NCBI GenBank assembly: GCA_036571765.1
Contig: BROE01000016.1
Span: 15,276,384-15,340,383 of the forward strand
Origin: Plecoglossus altivelis
Taxonomy: Eukaryota; Chordata; Actinopteri; Osmeriformes; Plecoglossidae
Direction: 5' to 3'
DNA: 64,000 bases
A program made the translations under genes and the position numbers. The notes beneath the pieces are model-generated. The model worked only from the letters and a program-made list of their open reading frames with translations, was not told the DNA's origin and ran no database searches. This document shows positions 57,701 through 64,000 of this stretch, one piece after another. The first letter of the stretch is position 1, and each line of letters opens with the position of its first letter.

Positions 57701-58571
57701 ATTGAGGGTAGTTCATTCTAAGCGGGTTATCTGAATGTATCTTTTCCCAAACTAAATGGAATGACTAGCATGCAGTGTCCTGAACTGCACTTCCAGGAAT
57801 AGGTCAGTGGAGTTCCTGTGCAAGATAAGTTTAGGAAAAATGACTTTGCGGACAGGACATCTCCACGGAGAAGGAAGCCGTCTAGACGAGGGCAACGCTG
57901 GTGGAGGTGTTCCTCTAAGCTGCATTGGAGCAGCGTGTTCATGGGGAGATGAAGATAGGAAACCCCAGAACAAGACCCTTTTAGATGACCATTTCAGTCC
58001 TATCGACTTCAACCACGTTTTTAATCGCTTGGTTTATTAGCTGATAAGATGAATTCTGTCATAAGGTGGGCCGGAGGGACGCATGGCGATTGAAAAGGGT
58101 TTACTCTGGTTATTAGTGTGAGCTGGGATCATGTGACTTCTCGCAATGCTACATACAAGAGGTACACATGAATGAAACACGTTGCTTTCAACGCATTCTT
58201 ATTGACTACATAGACAAAGTCAAATATAGTCAAATGTAGTGTGCACAGAACGCTTCCTTTCATGGTCAACATGGTCGGCAACTTGAACAAAGCCGGCGGA
58301 GAGAGTCGTGACTTCTAAAAAGAGACTTTGTATCCTGGTTATTTACTATCTGTTGGACCTGACCTCTATATTCGTCTGTACAAAGACCACATTAGGTTGA
58401 TCTCTTGACCTTAGCTGGACAGCAGTCTCTCGTACAGGAAGTCAGCATATCATTAACGATGGTGGGAATATGACTAAGATAGACATTTAAAAACAACTCA
58501 CCTTTTTTGGACTTGGCTCCGATCTTCAGTTTGGACGGCCAGGCTATTTGTGTGGCGGTCTCATCCATCAC
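35306..58571 (-). CDS. bicc1: bicc1, Bicaudal-C RNA-binding protein (5' exons missing)
   Basis: Minus-strand gene, complement(join 35306-35433, 37343-37442, 38337-38494, 39386-39557, 39777-39931, 40167-40206, 40588-40747, 41497-41650, 42817-42958, 43223-43410, 43685-43840, 44799-44994, 45716-45847, 47391-47642, 49346-49528, 50989-51042, 52716-52874, 53639-53718, 58502-58571). 892 aa visible; human BICC1 is about 974 aa, so roughly 80 N-terminal residues are missing. KH domains carry intact GXXG loops (HVIGKGGNNIKKV, window residues about 63-75; MMGRNGSNIKHI about 210-221). A Ser/Pro-rich linker follows, then a C-terminal SAM domain (about 797-855: LPELFSKLGLGKYTDVF...LTDQDLKELGITTFGARRKM). 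Bicaudal-C binds mRNAs through KH domains and polymerises through SAM in cytoplasmic granules; vertebrate loss causes cystic kidneys and laterality defects. Teleosts may have two copies; I cannot tell a from b. Confidence 0.97.
36130..36290. repeat. 34-bp tandem repeat, about 5 copies
   Basis: Units of ctctaacatggggtctaaac + atcctctctgacca in the last bicc1 intron. Confidence 0.92.
36975..37300. repeat. GGA-rich minisatellite
   Basis: Units of gaggaggagggtgagagg, aggggtggtgt and aggggagggt beside the SAM exon at 37343-37442. Strong purine/pyrimidine asymmetry. Confidence 0.92.
37343..37442 (-). CDS. bicc1: bicc1 exon: SAM domain core
   Basis: Acceptor tctcctccag, donor atctcag|gtagag. Encodes IDLQTFLSLTDQDLKELGIT and TFGARRKMLLAIS, identical to human except for single changes. 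The TDQDLKELG loop and following helix form the interface used for SAM-SAM polymerisation in this family. Confidence 0.98.
37800..38322. repeat. TG/TATG microsatellite
   Basis: About 500 bp of TG-rich sequence with a pure (TATG)n core at about 38081-38160, directly after the donor of the bicc1 exon at 38337-38494. Confidence 0.95.
38337..38494 (-). CDS. bicc1: bicc1 exon: start of SAM domain
   Basis: Acceptor gcagctgcag, donor caggag|gtatgc. Encodes LYLSSSNYMDCVSSVSGSNG, then ELPELFSKLGLGKYTDVFQQ QE, the first helices of the SAM domain. Flanked by a 40-bp minisatellite upstream and by TATG/TG repeats right after the donor. Confidence 0.97.
38521..38927. repeat. 40-bp minisatellite with acceptor-like units, about 10 copies
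   Basis: Plus-strand unit: aggaaggacacagcacacac, tgggtcgttacagaggctac. On the gene (minus) strand each unit has ctgtaac, then a pyrimidine-rich tgtccttcc, then tgtag. It starts about 27 bp upstream of the bicc1 exon at 38494. Confidence 0.95.
39091..39150. repeat. (CA)n microsatellite
   Basis: gcgcgcgcg followed by an uninterrupted CA run in a bicc1 intron. Confidence 0.97.
39386..39557 (-). CDS. bicc1: bicc1 exon: Ser-rich pre-SAM linker
   Basis: Acceptor gtgtacctag, donor aagtctg|gtgagt. Encodes GCVLSLSHSNSRECVGIGNG, SDNWRERNGGG and GSPKRKQNKS (human MSLSRSNSREH, SDNWRDRNG, GSPKRKQNKS). Confidence 0.94.
39777..39931 (-). CDS. bicc1: bicc1 exon: MLKKPVVTEVRTPTNTWSG block
   Basis: Acceptor gtttgcgcag, donor tacgag|gtagac. 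Encodes AMLKKPVVTEVRTPTNTWSG, LGFSKSMPAETIKELRRANH and PSMSTTYE, nearly identical to human BICC1. Confidence 0.98.
40167..40206 (-). CDS. bicc1: bicc1 40-nt micro-exon
   Basis: Acceptor ttgtcttctag, donor accaaag|gtacgt. Encodes AFDYEQKKLLATK, identical to human at this point, with one leftover G. Confidence 0.96.
40290..40587. repeat. bicc1: 33-bp minisatellite carrying repeated splice donors (bicc1)
   Basis: Nine units at exact 33-bp spacing. On the minus strand each unit begins at ATGCAG|GT(A/G)NGG; GT falls at 40586-7, 40553-4, 40487-8, 40454-5, 40421-2, 40388-9, 40355-6 and 40322-3, while the unit at about 40520 has lost the GT. The array follows the exon at 40588-40747 without a break. 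Confidence 0.95.
40588..40747 (-). CDS. bicc1: bicc1 exon followed by a donor-containing minisatellite
   Basis: Acceptor ccctctgtgcag; canonical donor atgcag|gtacgg at 40588/40587. Encodes SDRLLAEAECGSSDGGMADK, RAPGSERAAERAAQQSERER, LAPQAAFANMQ (human DRLLSDPE..., KKAPGSERAAERAAAAQQ, NMQ). The reading frame stays open for about 300 bp past the donor through a 33-bp tandem repeat, each unit of which repeats the ATGCAG|GT context. Confidence 0.96.
40780..41255. repeat. 22-bp minisatellite, about 21 copies
   Basis: Units of gatctgcaccaggatggcta + ct with cacc/caac variants and some 21-bp units lacking a G. In the bicc1 intron upstream of the exon at 40588-40747. Confidence 0.95.
41497..41650 (-). 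CDS. bicc1: bicc1 exon: FVEVGMPRSPSHS block
   Basis: Acceptor gctccgccag, donor atctcct|gtacgc. Encodes DTFVEVGMPRSPSHSANGNE and RQAVELLQGTKNSHL, near identical to human FVEVGMPRSPSHS and RQTVELLQGTKNSHL. Confidence 0.97.
42285..42475. repeat. About 45-60-bp tandem repeat, 4 copies
   Basis: Units contain atatccctccgccgctaacc followed by tcggcactgctctgagg and tctctcccactga. In a bicc1 intron. Confidence 0.9.
42655..42815. repeat. (TG)n repeat next to a bicc1 donor
   Basis: TG run interrupted by gggtgtatg steps, ending 2 bp from the donor of the exon at 42817-42958. Confidence 0.92.
42817..42958 (-). CDS. bicc1: bicc1 exon: variable linker
   Basis: Acceptor gtgtgtttccag, donor gatgaag|gtatac. 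Encodes NSSSVYGRISTVSRADTVMN and PSEPMSSKTNPDE. Weakly conserved; supported by phase and by neighbouring exons. Confidence 0.86.
43044..43106 (+). repeat. Degenerate fish retroelement-like 3' tail
   Basis: aatgagatttagtcctcaat and gatcaggttaaataaagata resemble the widespread teleost consensus (aatgagaatttgttctcaat ... acctggttaaataaaggtaa). Only a short, diverged piece remains. Confidence 0.5.
43223..43410 (-). CDS. bicc1: bicc1 exon: linker with SPPPGLAP motif
   Basis: Acceptor cttctgccccag, donor gtgaag|gtgtgt. Encodes MMHPAAQATLSSLLMSGVQG, NTPSPPPGLAPID and CTLNGHVK (human STAQATLTNILLSGVP, APSPPPGLTPVD, LNGHAQ). Confidence 0.95.
43685..43840 (-). CDS. bicc1: bicc1 exon: Ser/Pro-rich linker
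   Basis: Acceptor gtgtgttccag, donor acccaag|gtcagt. Encodes PLPNSVLNSLNSSRSPLQPP and PSPSLWPSSLAATQ, matching human NSLLNALNSSVSPLQSPS...PSPTLWAP. Confidence 0.95.
43850..44060. repeat. CA/CAGA repeat
   Basis: cacacacacagacagacagac and catgcagacactcac units in the bicc1 intron before the exon at 43685-43840. Confidence 0.92.
44799..44994 (-). CDS. bicc1: bicc1 exon: SVIVKSVERNAVNMYEAR block
   Basis: Acceptor ccctcctcag, donor gtctgg|gtaatg. Encodes SVIVKSVERNAVNMYEARRF and LDILASAGLGLSSLG. Last helix of the KH array, then the start of the Ser/Leu-rich linker. Confidence 0.97.
45486..45690. repeat. GGGGCAGGAGACA minisatellite
   Basis: 13-16-bp units (ggggcaggagacag) in the bicc1 intron just after the donor of the exon at 45716-45847. 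Confidence 0.93.
45716..45847 (-). CDS. bicc1: bicc1 exon: post-KH segment
   Basis: Acceptor gtactccacag, donor agcaag|gtgagc. Encodes GCLPLVLMFDIKEDVEVEAQ and ALMEQLDVFISIKPKPKQPS K, with phase 0 at both ends. Confidence 0.97.
45862..46112. repeat. GTACTGAAACACAC repeat
   Basis: Units of gtactgaaacacacacacgt, alternating with catgtagcat, just upstream of the bicc1 exon at 45716-45847. Confidence 0.92.
47148..47292. mobile_element. Non-autonomous hAT-like element (MITE), 145 bp
   Basis: Terminal inverted repeats: left caggggtgggaaactctggt, right end reads caagggtgggcaaccctggt on the other strand (about four differences in 20). It is flanked by an 8-bp near-duplication, ttgtatgc (47140-47147) and ttctatgc (47293-47300), the size expected of hAT elements. 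There is no coding capacity. Lies in a bicc1 intron about 100 bp from the GRNG-KH exon. Confidence 0.8.
47391..47642 (-). CDS. bicc1: bicc1 exon: KH domain with GRNG loop
   Basis: Acceptor ccatcctcccag, donor ctcatg|gtaggg, 84 codons, phase 0 at both ends. Encodes LLEHLTGSLAGAISVSTHLD, IAPQHHLFMMGRNGSNIKHI, TQRTGAQVHFPDPNSPQKKS. The whole KH core lies in one exon. A 145-bp hAT-like element sits about 100 bp after its donor. Confidence 0.98.
48410..48545. repeat. 32-bp tandem repeat, about 3.5 copies
   Basis: Units of gcagggtgggggtcttagtg + gttgtgtagcag. Confidence 0.92.
48750..49130. repeat. GA-rich array preceding dispersed repeat copy 1
   Basis: agagag and gaggag units, about 380 bp, ending at the dispersed repeat at 49132. 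Confidence 0.93.
49132..49235. repeat. Dispersed repeat, copy 1
   Basis: The segment from gtagtggtccgtg through ttattatggggttctcccgt to gaccaatcaggga matches 59634-59732 with about nine mismatches in 84 aligned bases by eye. Both copies follow a GA-rich array. This copy has about 12 extra bases (acatggagtgtg) near its start. Confidence 0.85.
49346..49528 (-). CDS. bicc1: bicc1 exon: inter-KH segment
   Basis: Acceptor ctgttcctcag, donor gtcaag|gtgcgt. Encodes ELLPLVLSFELPAIAQPDPS, QHISQTYDLNVSFKPPGRLY and VVRGSQNNAGAVK, a KH-like fold lacking GXXG. Confidence 0.96.
50003..50090. repeat. 16-bp tandem repeat
   Basis: gcctggtgtacagcaa and gcctggtgtacaacag units, five to six copies. Confidence 0.9.
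50989..51042 (-). CDS. bicc1: bicc1 exon: end of GKGG KH domain
   Basis: 54-nt exon, acceptor tctctccag, donor attcga|gtacgt, phase 0 at both ends. Encodes VSIAGQPAGVEAARAKIR. Confidence 0.96.
51427..51596. repeat. 8-bp repeat (ggccctct / ggcccact), about 21 copies
   Basis: Very regular octamer array with two alternating forms in a bicc1 intron. All frames lack stops, but it is non-coding. Confidence 0.95.
52395..52705. repeat. 28-bp minisatellite, about 10 copies
   Basis: Units of aaccagcaggccaccatggt + aacactct, with one shorter unit. Ends 11 bp from the donor of the GKGG-KH exon at 52716-52874. Every complete unit contains gccaccatgg. Confidence 0.95.
52716..52874 (-). CDS. bicc1: bicc1 exon: KH domain with GKGG loop
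   Basis: Acceptor gcccgacag, donor aaccag|gtgggt. Encodes NRVTLKMDVSHTEHSHVIGK, GGNNIKKVMEETGCHIHFPD, SNRNNQAEKSNQ. The G-K-G-G loop that contacts RNA is intact. A 28-bp minisatellite starts right after the donor. Confidence 0.98.
53639..53718 (-). CDS. bicc1: bicc1 exon: N-terminal KH-like region
   Basis: Acceptor ctctcccag, donor accaag|gtgggt. Encodes DPHIKVCGKRDNVREAKDRI and MLVLDTK, the final beta strand and helix of the first KH-type fold. Confidence 0.96.
54540..54775. repeat. GA-rich array
   Basis: gagaga runs interrupted by ggtaaagagtgagcg steps. Confidence 0.92.
55455..55690. repeat. 34-bp TG/CG minisatellite, about 6 copies
   Basis: Units of gtgtgtgagcgcgtgcgtac + gtaggtgtgtgagt, becoming degenerate to the right. 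Confidence 0.94.
56285..56475. repeat. 20-bp tandem repeat, about 9-10 copies
   Basis: Units of ggaagtcatccactgttaaa, with two ggaagctatcc variants. Confidence 0.95.
58502..58571 (-). CDS. bicc1: bicc1 exon: first visible exon (N-terminal KH-like region)
   Basis: Acceptor catgttacag, donor aaaaag|gtgagt. Encodes VMDETATQIAWPSKLKIGAK then SKK, matching human VMEETNTQIAWPSKLKIGAKSKK. Enters in phase 0. Confidence 0.97.
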
Positions 58572-59360
58572 CTGTAACATGCGGACAGTTACTAACATCT
58601 GAAGGAAACACACTGTCGCAGTGACTAGCATGCCGTACAACATTCAGTGCGGTCGCTAGCTAACTTTAAACCAAAAATGCAAATAAATAAGTTATATTAT
58701 AGTATGACATACTATTATATTAGACACATGGACAAGCTATAAATTCAAGGATTTAGGGAACATTTCATAGTAAAGATTCAAAAACAAGCTTAACACACAG
58801 GTGCCATTGTATTCATGCAAAAGACAACCCTGAATCTAACCACATAGTTTTACAATAAAATAAATGTTGGCAGGCTATTTTCACAAGCCATGTGACAGGG
58901 GTGAAAGTAGTTGGAAACTAATCAAAACTGTGGACAATAGCTCATTACTTCAACTAGCAGACTTGCCATGCTGTCTTTGGAGAGAATCTAACATTTCACA
59001 AGAGCTTTGACAAATTAGCCCAGTCAACTAAAGAGACATCTTCCAGAGAGCTGAACCCCGCCCCCCCCCCCTTAGAGAACCAGACCCTGCTGCTTTTCAT
59101 ACAGGTGATACACAAAGCAGCGTGTGGGGGAAAATAAATCTGCCGTCGGCCAATCAGGATACATCCAAGTGGTAACCTTCTGATGTAGCCTGGGTGAAAC
59201 TGTCTGGAGACGACGCCACGCAATATTTTCTTAAAAAAGCGCTTATGAAAACAGGGCTGAGCGCTGCTGGACTTTCAACATGTGAAAAGTGTCGGCTGCA
59301 ATCTATATGACAGAGCCCTGATAAAGCTGCTCTTCTTAACTAAGAGCACATGCATGGACC

Positions 59361-59365
<5 letters not shown>

Positions 59366-59434
<69 letters not shown>

Positions 59435-59632
59435 AGAGAGAAGGAGAGGGAGAGAGAGAAGGAGAGGGAGAGAGAAGGAGAGGGAGAGCGGTAGAGGGAG
59501 AGAGAAGGAGATTGAGAGGGGGAGAGAGAGGGATGGAGAGGCACAGAAGGAGATTGAGAGGGGGAGAGAGAGGGAGGGAGAGGCACAGAAGGAGATTGAG
59601 AGGGGGAGAGGAAGGAGAGAGAGGGAGGAGGG
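59366..59632. repeat. GA-rich array preceding dispersed repeat copy 2
   Basis: (GA)n followed by gagaaggagagggaga units and three longer units with cacagaaggagattgag. Confidence 0.93.
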
Positions 59633-59633
59633 T

Positions 59634-59732
59634 AGTGGTCCGTGTTATTATGGGGTTCTCCCGTTCCACAGAGAATCCTGAAACCCACGCAACTTTAGCT
59701 CACTTCCTCAACGCGGACCAATCAGAGATCAC
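59634..59732. repeat. Dispersed repeat, copy 2
   Basis: Second copy of the element at 49132-49235, in another bicc1 intron, again following a (GA)n array. It includes ttattatggggttctcccgt and gcggaccaatcagaga. Confidence 0.85.
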
Positions 59733-60394
59733 ACACACACACAGGGATCACACACACACACATATAGGGATCACACACACGCACACACACACACATACAT
59801 AGGGATCACACACACACACACACAGCTCAGGCTTGAGAAACGAGCATCTGCTTTGCCTTACAGACCTGCTGACTGGCGGCTCGCGTAAAGACTTTAAAAA
59901 ATCCCTCCATCTATTCTATCCCTTCATCACTGTGAAAACAGACAGATTGTTCCTTGTCCTTCAATTTCCCTGTTTTCATAAAAGGTCCCGATTGTGCTTG
60001 TTTGCGTTCACGTGTTCTAGAGGTTACGGATTAAGGATGGGGGGCAGGGGGCGGGGGCGAAAGGAATGGGATTCATCTGTTTTCTGGTCACGCACGTGAG
60101 TGAGTCTGTTCCACTCGGTTCCAAGGTTCTCCTGCTGCAGAGGCCTTCTCCACAGGGTTCCTCACGAGGTGCTGGCGGTTCCGCAAGGACGCCCCAAAAC
60201 TCACAAAGAAACACGTTGTGGAGAGCAGAGAAATTGGTTCCTATTGAGACAAGCTGTAAATAACCCTGTTCTTATCAGTAGAGTAGACTGGCTCTGTCTA
60301 CCATGTAGAATCCCTTATTCTTTCCCATTCAGGACAGTCTAAAGGGCTGGCTGGTACTCAGCATATCTGTCAAGATGCAGGAGTATGTGCCACA

Positions 60395-60765
60395 CCACTC
60401 TCTACAGAGACACACTCTCTACAGAGCCACTCTCTATAGAGCCACTCTCTACAGAGACACACTCTCTTCAGAGCCACTCTCTATAGAGCCACTCTCTACA
60501 GAGCCACTCTCTATAGAGCCACTCTCTATAGAGCCACTCTCTATAGAGCCACTCTCTACAGAACCACTCTCTCTACAGAGACACACTCTCTACAGAGACA
60601 CACTCTCTACAGAGACACACTCTCTACAGAGACACACTCTCCACAGAGTCACTCTCCACAGAGTCACTCTCCACAGAGTCACTCTCCACAGAGACACTCT
60701 CCACAGAGTCACTCTCCACAGAGACACTCTCCACAGAGACACTCTCTACAGCAACAGAATCTGGC
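60395..60765. repeat. 15-17-bp repeat array, about 23 copies
   Basis: Units of actctctacagagacac, actctctatagagcc and actctccacagagtc grouped in blocks. Confidence 0.95.
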
Positions 60766-60939
60766 TGCACCAGGGTAAGTGACTGGGGTGTGCTACAGTA
60801 TATAAATGGCCCACAAAAAAAACAACAAGAAAAGAAACAGTGATCGTTCCTTAAAGGAAAATAAGCCATTCTCATGTGGGATGCTGGCAGCTCGTAAATT
60901 ACAAAGGAAACATGTGAAATGGGCCATGTGGTGAGAAAG

Positions 60940-61390
60940 TACTCTATGAAGCTTCCTGACTGGCTGCTCCTGCTCTATGAAGCTTCCTGACTGGCTGCTC
61001 CTGCTCTATGAAGCTTCCTGACTGGCTGCTCCTGCTCTGTGGGGCCTCCTGTCTGTCTCCTCCTGTCTGTCTCCTCCTGCTCTGTGGGGCCTCCTGTCTG
61101 TCTCCTCCTGCGAGGCCTCCTGTCTGTCTCCTCCTGCTCTGTGAAGCTTCCTGACTGGCTGCTCCTGCTCTATGAAGCTTCCTGACTGGCTGCTCCTGCT
61201 CTATGAAGCTTCCTGTCTGTCTCCTCTTGCTCTGTGGGGCCTCCTGTCTGTCTCCTCCTGTCTGTCTCCTCCTGTCTGTCTCCTCCTGTCTGTCTCCTCC
61301 TGCTCCTGTGAGGCCTCCTGTCTGTCTCCTCCTGCTCCTGTGAGGCCTCCTGTCTGTCTCCTCCTGCTCCTGTGAGGCCTCCTCCTGTGA
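60940..61390. repeat. Compound array of CTCCTGTCTGT and 31-bp units
   Basis: Blocks of gaagcttcctgactggctgc + tcctgctctat alternate with ctcctgtctgt 11-mers and tgctcctgtgaggc units. Confidence 0.95.
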
Positions 61391-62344
61391 GGTTTTCCAG
61401 CATCAGCCTCCAGCACCTGTAGCCCAGGATCAGATCCACCCTCCATGCTTCTTCCCTCTAGCCTCTGTGGAGGGAGCACTCCTAAAGACTGATGGTTGAG
61501 TGGACCTTCAGGCATCACTGAGTTTCTCAAACATACCGTAATCACATGCTAGGATCACATGCCAATATGAAACGTCCAGACCATAAGCATGGAAAGTGTG
61601 ACTGTGCTGCGTGCTGCATTATGAGGTTCTCTCATCTATTTCTTAATCAAAACCTACTGCAGATTTTGGGAGGGCGGGTACGCAGATTTGCCGCAGCAGA
61701 TACGGACCGAAGCATAACTGACTAAACATGTCCGAAATATAAAAACAATGTTATGCTTCGAAAATGTAGTTAGGCTTACTTACTACAAGACTGGATACAC
61801 TGGGAATTGTTATGTCTCTGCATTCTTTGAGAAGTCTCATAAAACAAATCAGAGCTGCCAACAAAAAAATAAAACAAATGTGCTCCCTTTACCGTCTTCC
61901 ACTAAAGACCTTGGCTAGTGGAGCTGCTCTGAGGCATTATCTTCCCCTAATAGCAGGAGAGAAGGCTGCCAGACAGCTATTCTCATCATCATCATCATCA
62001 TCACCCTGGTTGGGAACACTGCACCGATTCAGAGCAACCCAACTGAAACGGTTGAAGGACGATCCGTCTTTTTGGATTGGACCTAAATCAATGACATTCT
62101 CTTTCCGGAGAACAAACTGTGGATGAAGTGGTTTGGATGCAGGTTCAAAAAGGCAACATCTGATTCGCCTCGCTTTCTCAGTGTTAGTGAAGCGTGTCTT
62201 TCTGAGCTACACTATTCCTCTCCCTCTGTCTGTCACCCCTGCCCCCGAATACACAGAAATCAGGTCACATGACACTCATGCCAACTTCTTATATAAATAA
62301 AAGATTTTTTCTGAAACATTTTGTTCCCTATGTTGCTGTTGAAA

Positions 62345-62490
62345 TTCCTTGCCCAGCCCCCCCGGGTCCCCTTCCCTATAGCCCCCCGGGCCCCCTTCCC
62401 TATAGCCCCCTGGGCCCCCTTCCCTATAGCCCACCTTCCCCATAGCCCCCCAGACCCCCTTCCCTATAGCCACCCAGACCCCCTTCCTCC
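62345..62490. repeat. 24-bp C-rich tandem repeat, about 6 copies
   Basis: Units of ccccttccctatagcccccc + gggc/agac, shortening in the middle. Confidence 0.93.
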
Positions 62491-63556
62491 CCTACCTTCT
62501 CAAAGTAATCAGTCTCATGGGTCAAAAATGGTCGTTTCTGCTTTATGTCGCCAAAAAAAAATTCACCTAGATAACGATTTTGGTCCCAGAAAAGAAATTC
62601 AACTCCAGCTCTTAAGTCTCCACGGTGCTTTTATCCCCAACCTCGTTAAACCAGAGTGACTGATGACCGATTTTCATATTATTACTATATTTTAAAAACA
62701 ACTTAGGAGTACTTACAGGAAAAGATAAGGAATACGATATAGTGTGAGATATGCTGAAAGGGTGTAACCGCCTGCTATGTGAACAAGCTGCAGCTAACTT
62801 GACAGAGTGATCACGTCTTGCTGAGAACATTAAGAAGTACAGACTGCCTGAATAAGCCCGCATGTGACAGGTAACGAAACACAGCTAATACAAAACAGAG
62901 CAGGGGCCTTGTTAAATAAACGCACCATGATGAAGATTGGGATGAAAATGACAACCATATGTTTACCTAGGTAAATGCAATTATGCTTTTCCTTAAAGTC
63001 CCAACTTTACGGGCCATTCAGTTTCTTCGCCTTCCCTTTGATATTTTCTCTATAGGGTTTTGTTCTGGAGAAACGGGCTTCCTGTCTGTAGAAGCTTTTC
63101 TTGGCAAGGCTGAGCAGATGGGAGTGATTTCTGACAGACCACACACCATTTTAAGAGTGGATGGCGTTTATTTTTATGATGGGGCCAAAAAATACCTCTC
63201 GAAAGGCTCCGATACCTGCACAAATGAGGTTAACTATACATTTAACGTAGCTTGCTTCCTTCTCCTGGGCCCTTCAGGAGAATAAAAACAAAACAACCCG
63301 CGTCTGTGATTGTGTTCAACTTCAGAACGCTACTTTGATAGAAGGATGGGGATCTTTGAAGGAAGTTCACTTGCGTAGGTAGAGGCTGTAACTGGAATCG
63401 ACCAAGATGTCATTAGGGATCTCATAAAAAACGGCATGTGCGTTTCATGCACGTGTGTGTGTGTGTGTGTGTGTGGCACAACTGCAGTCAACGTGGGGGC
63501 AGCAAGCCTTACTTCCTGCCCTGTTATACACTGGTCCAGCTGTTGATTCAGCTGGC

Positions 63557-63559
<3 letters not shown>

Positions 63560-63587
<28 letters not shown>

Positions 63588-63835
63588 TAAGTGTGCATGC
63601 ACACGTGTATACAAGAGAAGACAGACATGGTATAGTGTGTGTGTGTGTGTTTGTAAGTGTGCATGCACACGTGTATACAAGAGAAGACAGACATGGTATA
63701 GTGTGTGTGTGTGCGTGTGTTTGTAAGTGTGCATGCACACGTGTATACAAGAGAAGACAGACATGGTATAGTGTGTGTGTGCGTGTGTTTGTAAGTGTGC
63801 ATGCACACGTGTATACAAGAGAAGACACATGGTTT
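63560..63835. repeat. About 61-bp tandem repeat, 4 copies
   Basis: Units of gtgtgtttgtaagtgtgcat, gcacacgtgtatacaagaga, agacagacatggtatagt with varying TG number. Each unit contains the inverted repeat gtgtgcatgcacac. Confidence 0.94.
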
Positions 63836-64000
63836 AGCGTGCGTGTGTGTGCATGTGTGTGGAGAATGGGGCCTGTCAGAGGAGGGGTCCAGTCAGCACC
63901 TCTGGGACCGTCTTGGGGCCAATCCCCTGCTCCGTTACCTCTGGTATGACCCCTCTACTTCGGAGGTCAAGAGAAACTGTTCCCACAGTTCAGAAACTTG

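Larger units (their letters stand above)
53719..58501. other. bicc1 intron, 4.8 kb
   Basis: Contains GA-rich arrays at 53722-53818 and 54540-54775, a 34-bp array at 55455-55690, a 20-bp array at 56285-56475 and CA repeats at 56838-56930. The flanking exons join in frame (G + AC gives Asp), so no exon is required between them. Confidence 0.65.
58572..64000. other. bicc1: bicc1 5' intron, repeat-rich
   Basis: I found no exon matching the expected N-terminal segment, so the gene's first exons are probably beyond 64000. The region holds GA-rich arrays, the second copy of a dispersed element (59634-59732), an ACTCTCTACAGAG-type array, a CTCCTGTCTGT-type array, a 24-bp C-rich array and a 61-bp repeat near the end. 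Confidence 0.6.

Noticed and set aside
61812..62126. 104-codon plus-strand frame with a Ser run
   Set aside because: The Ser run is a TCA/ATC microsatellite; no homology recognised and it lies antisense in a bicc1 intron.
58572..64000. Search for the missing bicc1 N-terminal exons
   Set aside because: I found no segment on the minus strand resembling the expected ERFRVDRKKLE or GEDFFQK motifs; they are probably beyond the window.
63983..64000. Possible start of another feature at the right edge
   Set aside because: Too little sequence to judge.

Overview
The window is vertebrate nuclear DNA, most likely from a teleost fish. Genes are split into many short exons with GT-AG introns, introns are packed with (CA)n, (GA)n and minisatellite arrays, and there are degenerate copies of repeats typical of fish. 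I cannot name the species. Three genes can be rebuilt exon by exon, and every splice junction I place keeps the reading frame.

(1) 389-15631, plus strand: the 3' part of a FAM13-family gene, called fam13c from its C-terminal sequence and its neighbours (17 exons, 831 codons visible). It starts inside a RhoGAP domain and ends with the conserved FAM13 C-terminus. (2) 17719-28480, minus strand: a complete phyhipl CDS (5 exons, 379 aa) with a fibronectin type III domain. (3) 35306-58571, minus strand: bicc1 (Bicaudal-C; 19 exons, 892 aa visible), with KH domains and a C-terminal SAM domain. Its first one or two exons lie beyond 64000 or were not recognised. The order and orientation bicc1 > phyhipl > < fam13c matches the human 10q21.1 block as I recall it, which supports the assignments. 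The genes work in different processes: Rho-GTPase/scaffold signalling, a little-known neuronal protein, and post-transcriptional mRNA control. Their linkage is ancestral synteny, not an operon.

Layout: 1-16.5 kb is fam13c, with short introns full of minisatellites. 16.5-17.7 kb is a short tail-to-tail intergenic gap with a 25-bp tandem repeat. 17.7-28.5 kb is phyhipl with a 7.1-kb first intron. 28.5-35.3 kb is intergenic DNA plus the bicc1 3'UTR. 35.3-64 kb is bicc1 and its 5' intron. The stretch from about 21.5 to 36 kb is strikingly poor in tandem repeats compared with both sides.

The most unusual feature is in bicc1. The intron after the exon at 40588-40747 is largely a 33-bp minisatellite that repeats the exon's own splice-donor context in register and keeps the reading frame open, so alternative donor use would add 11-residue steps to the protein. 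A second bicc1 array (38.5-38.9 kb) repeats a module resembling a branch point, pyrimidine tract and acceptor directly upstream of an exon of the SAM domain. The fam13c gene also keeps a RhoGAP domain and one exon that are absent from the human FAM13C protein as I know it, and it carries a Gln-rich coding minisatellite.
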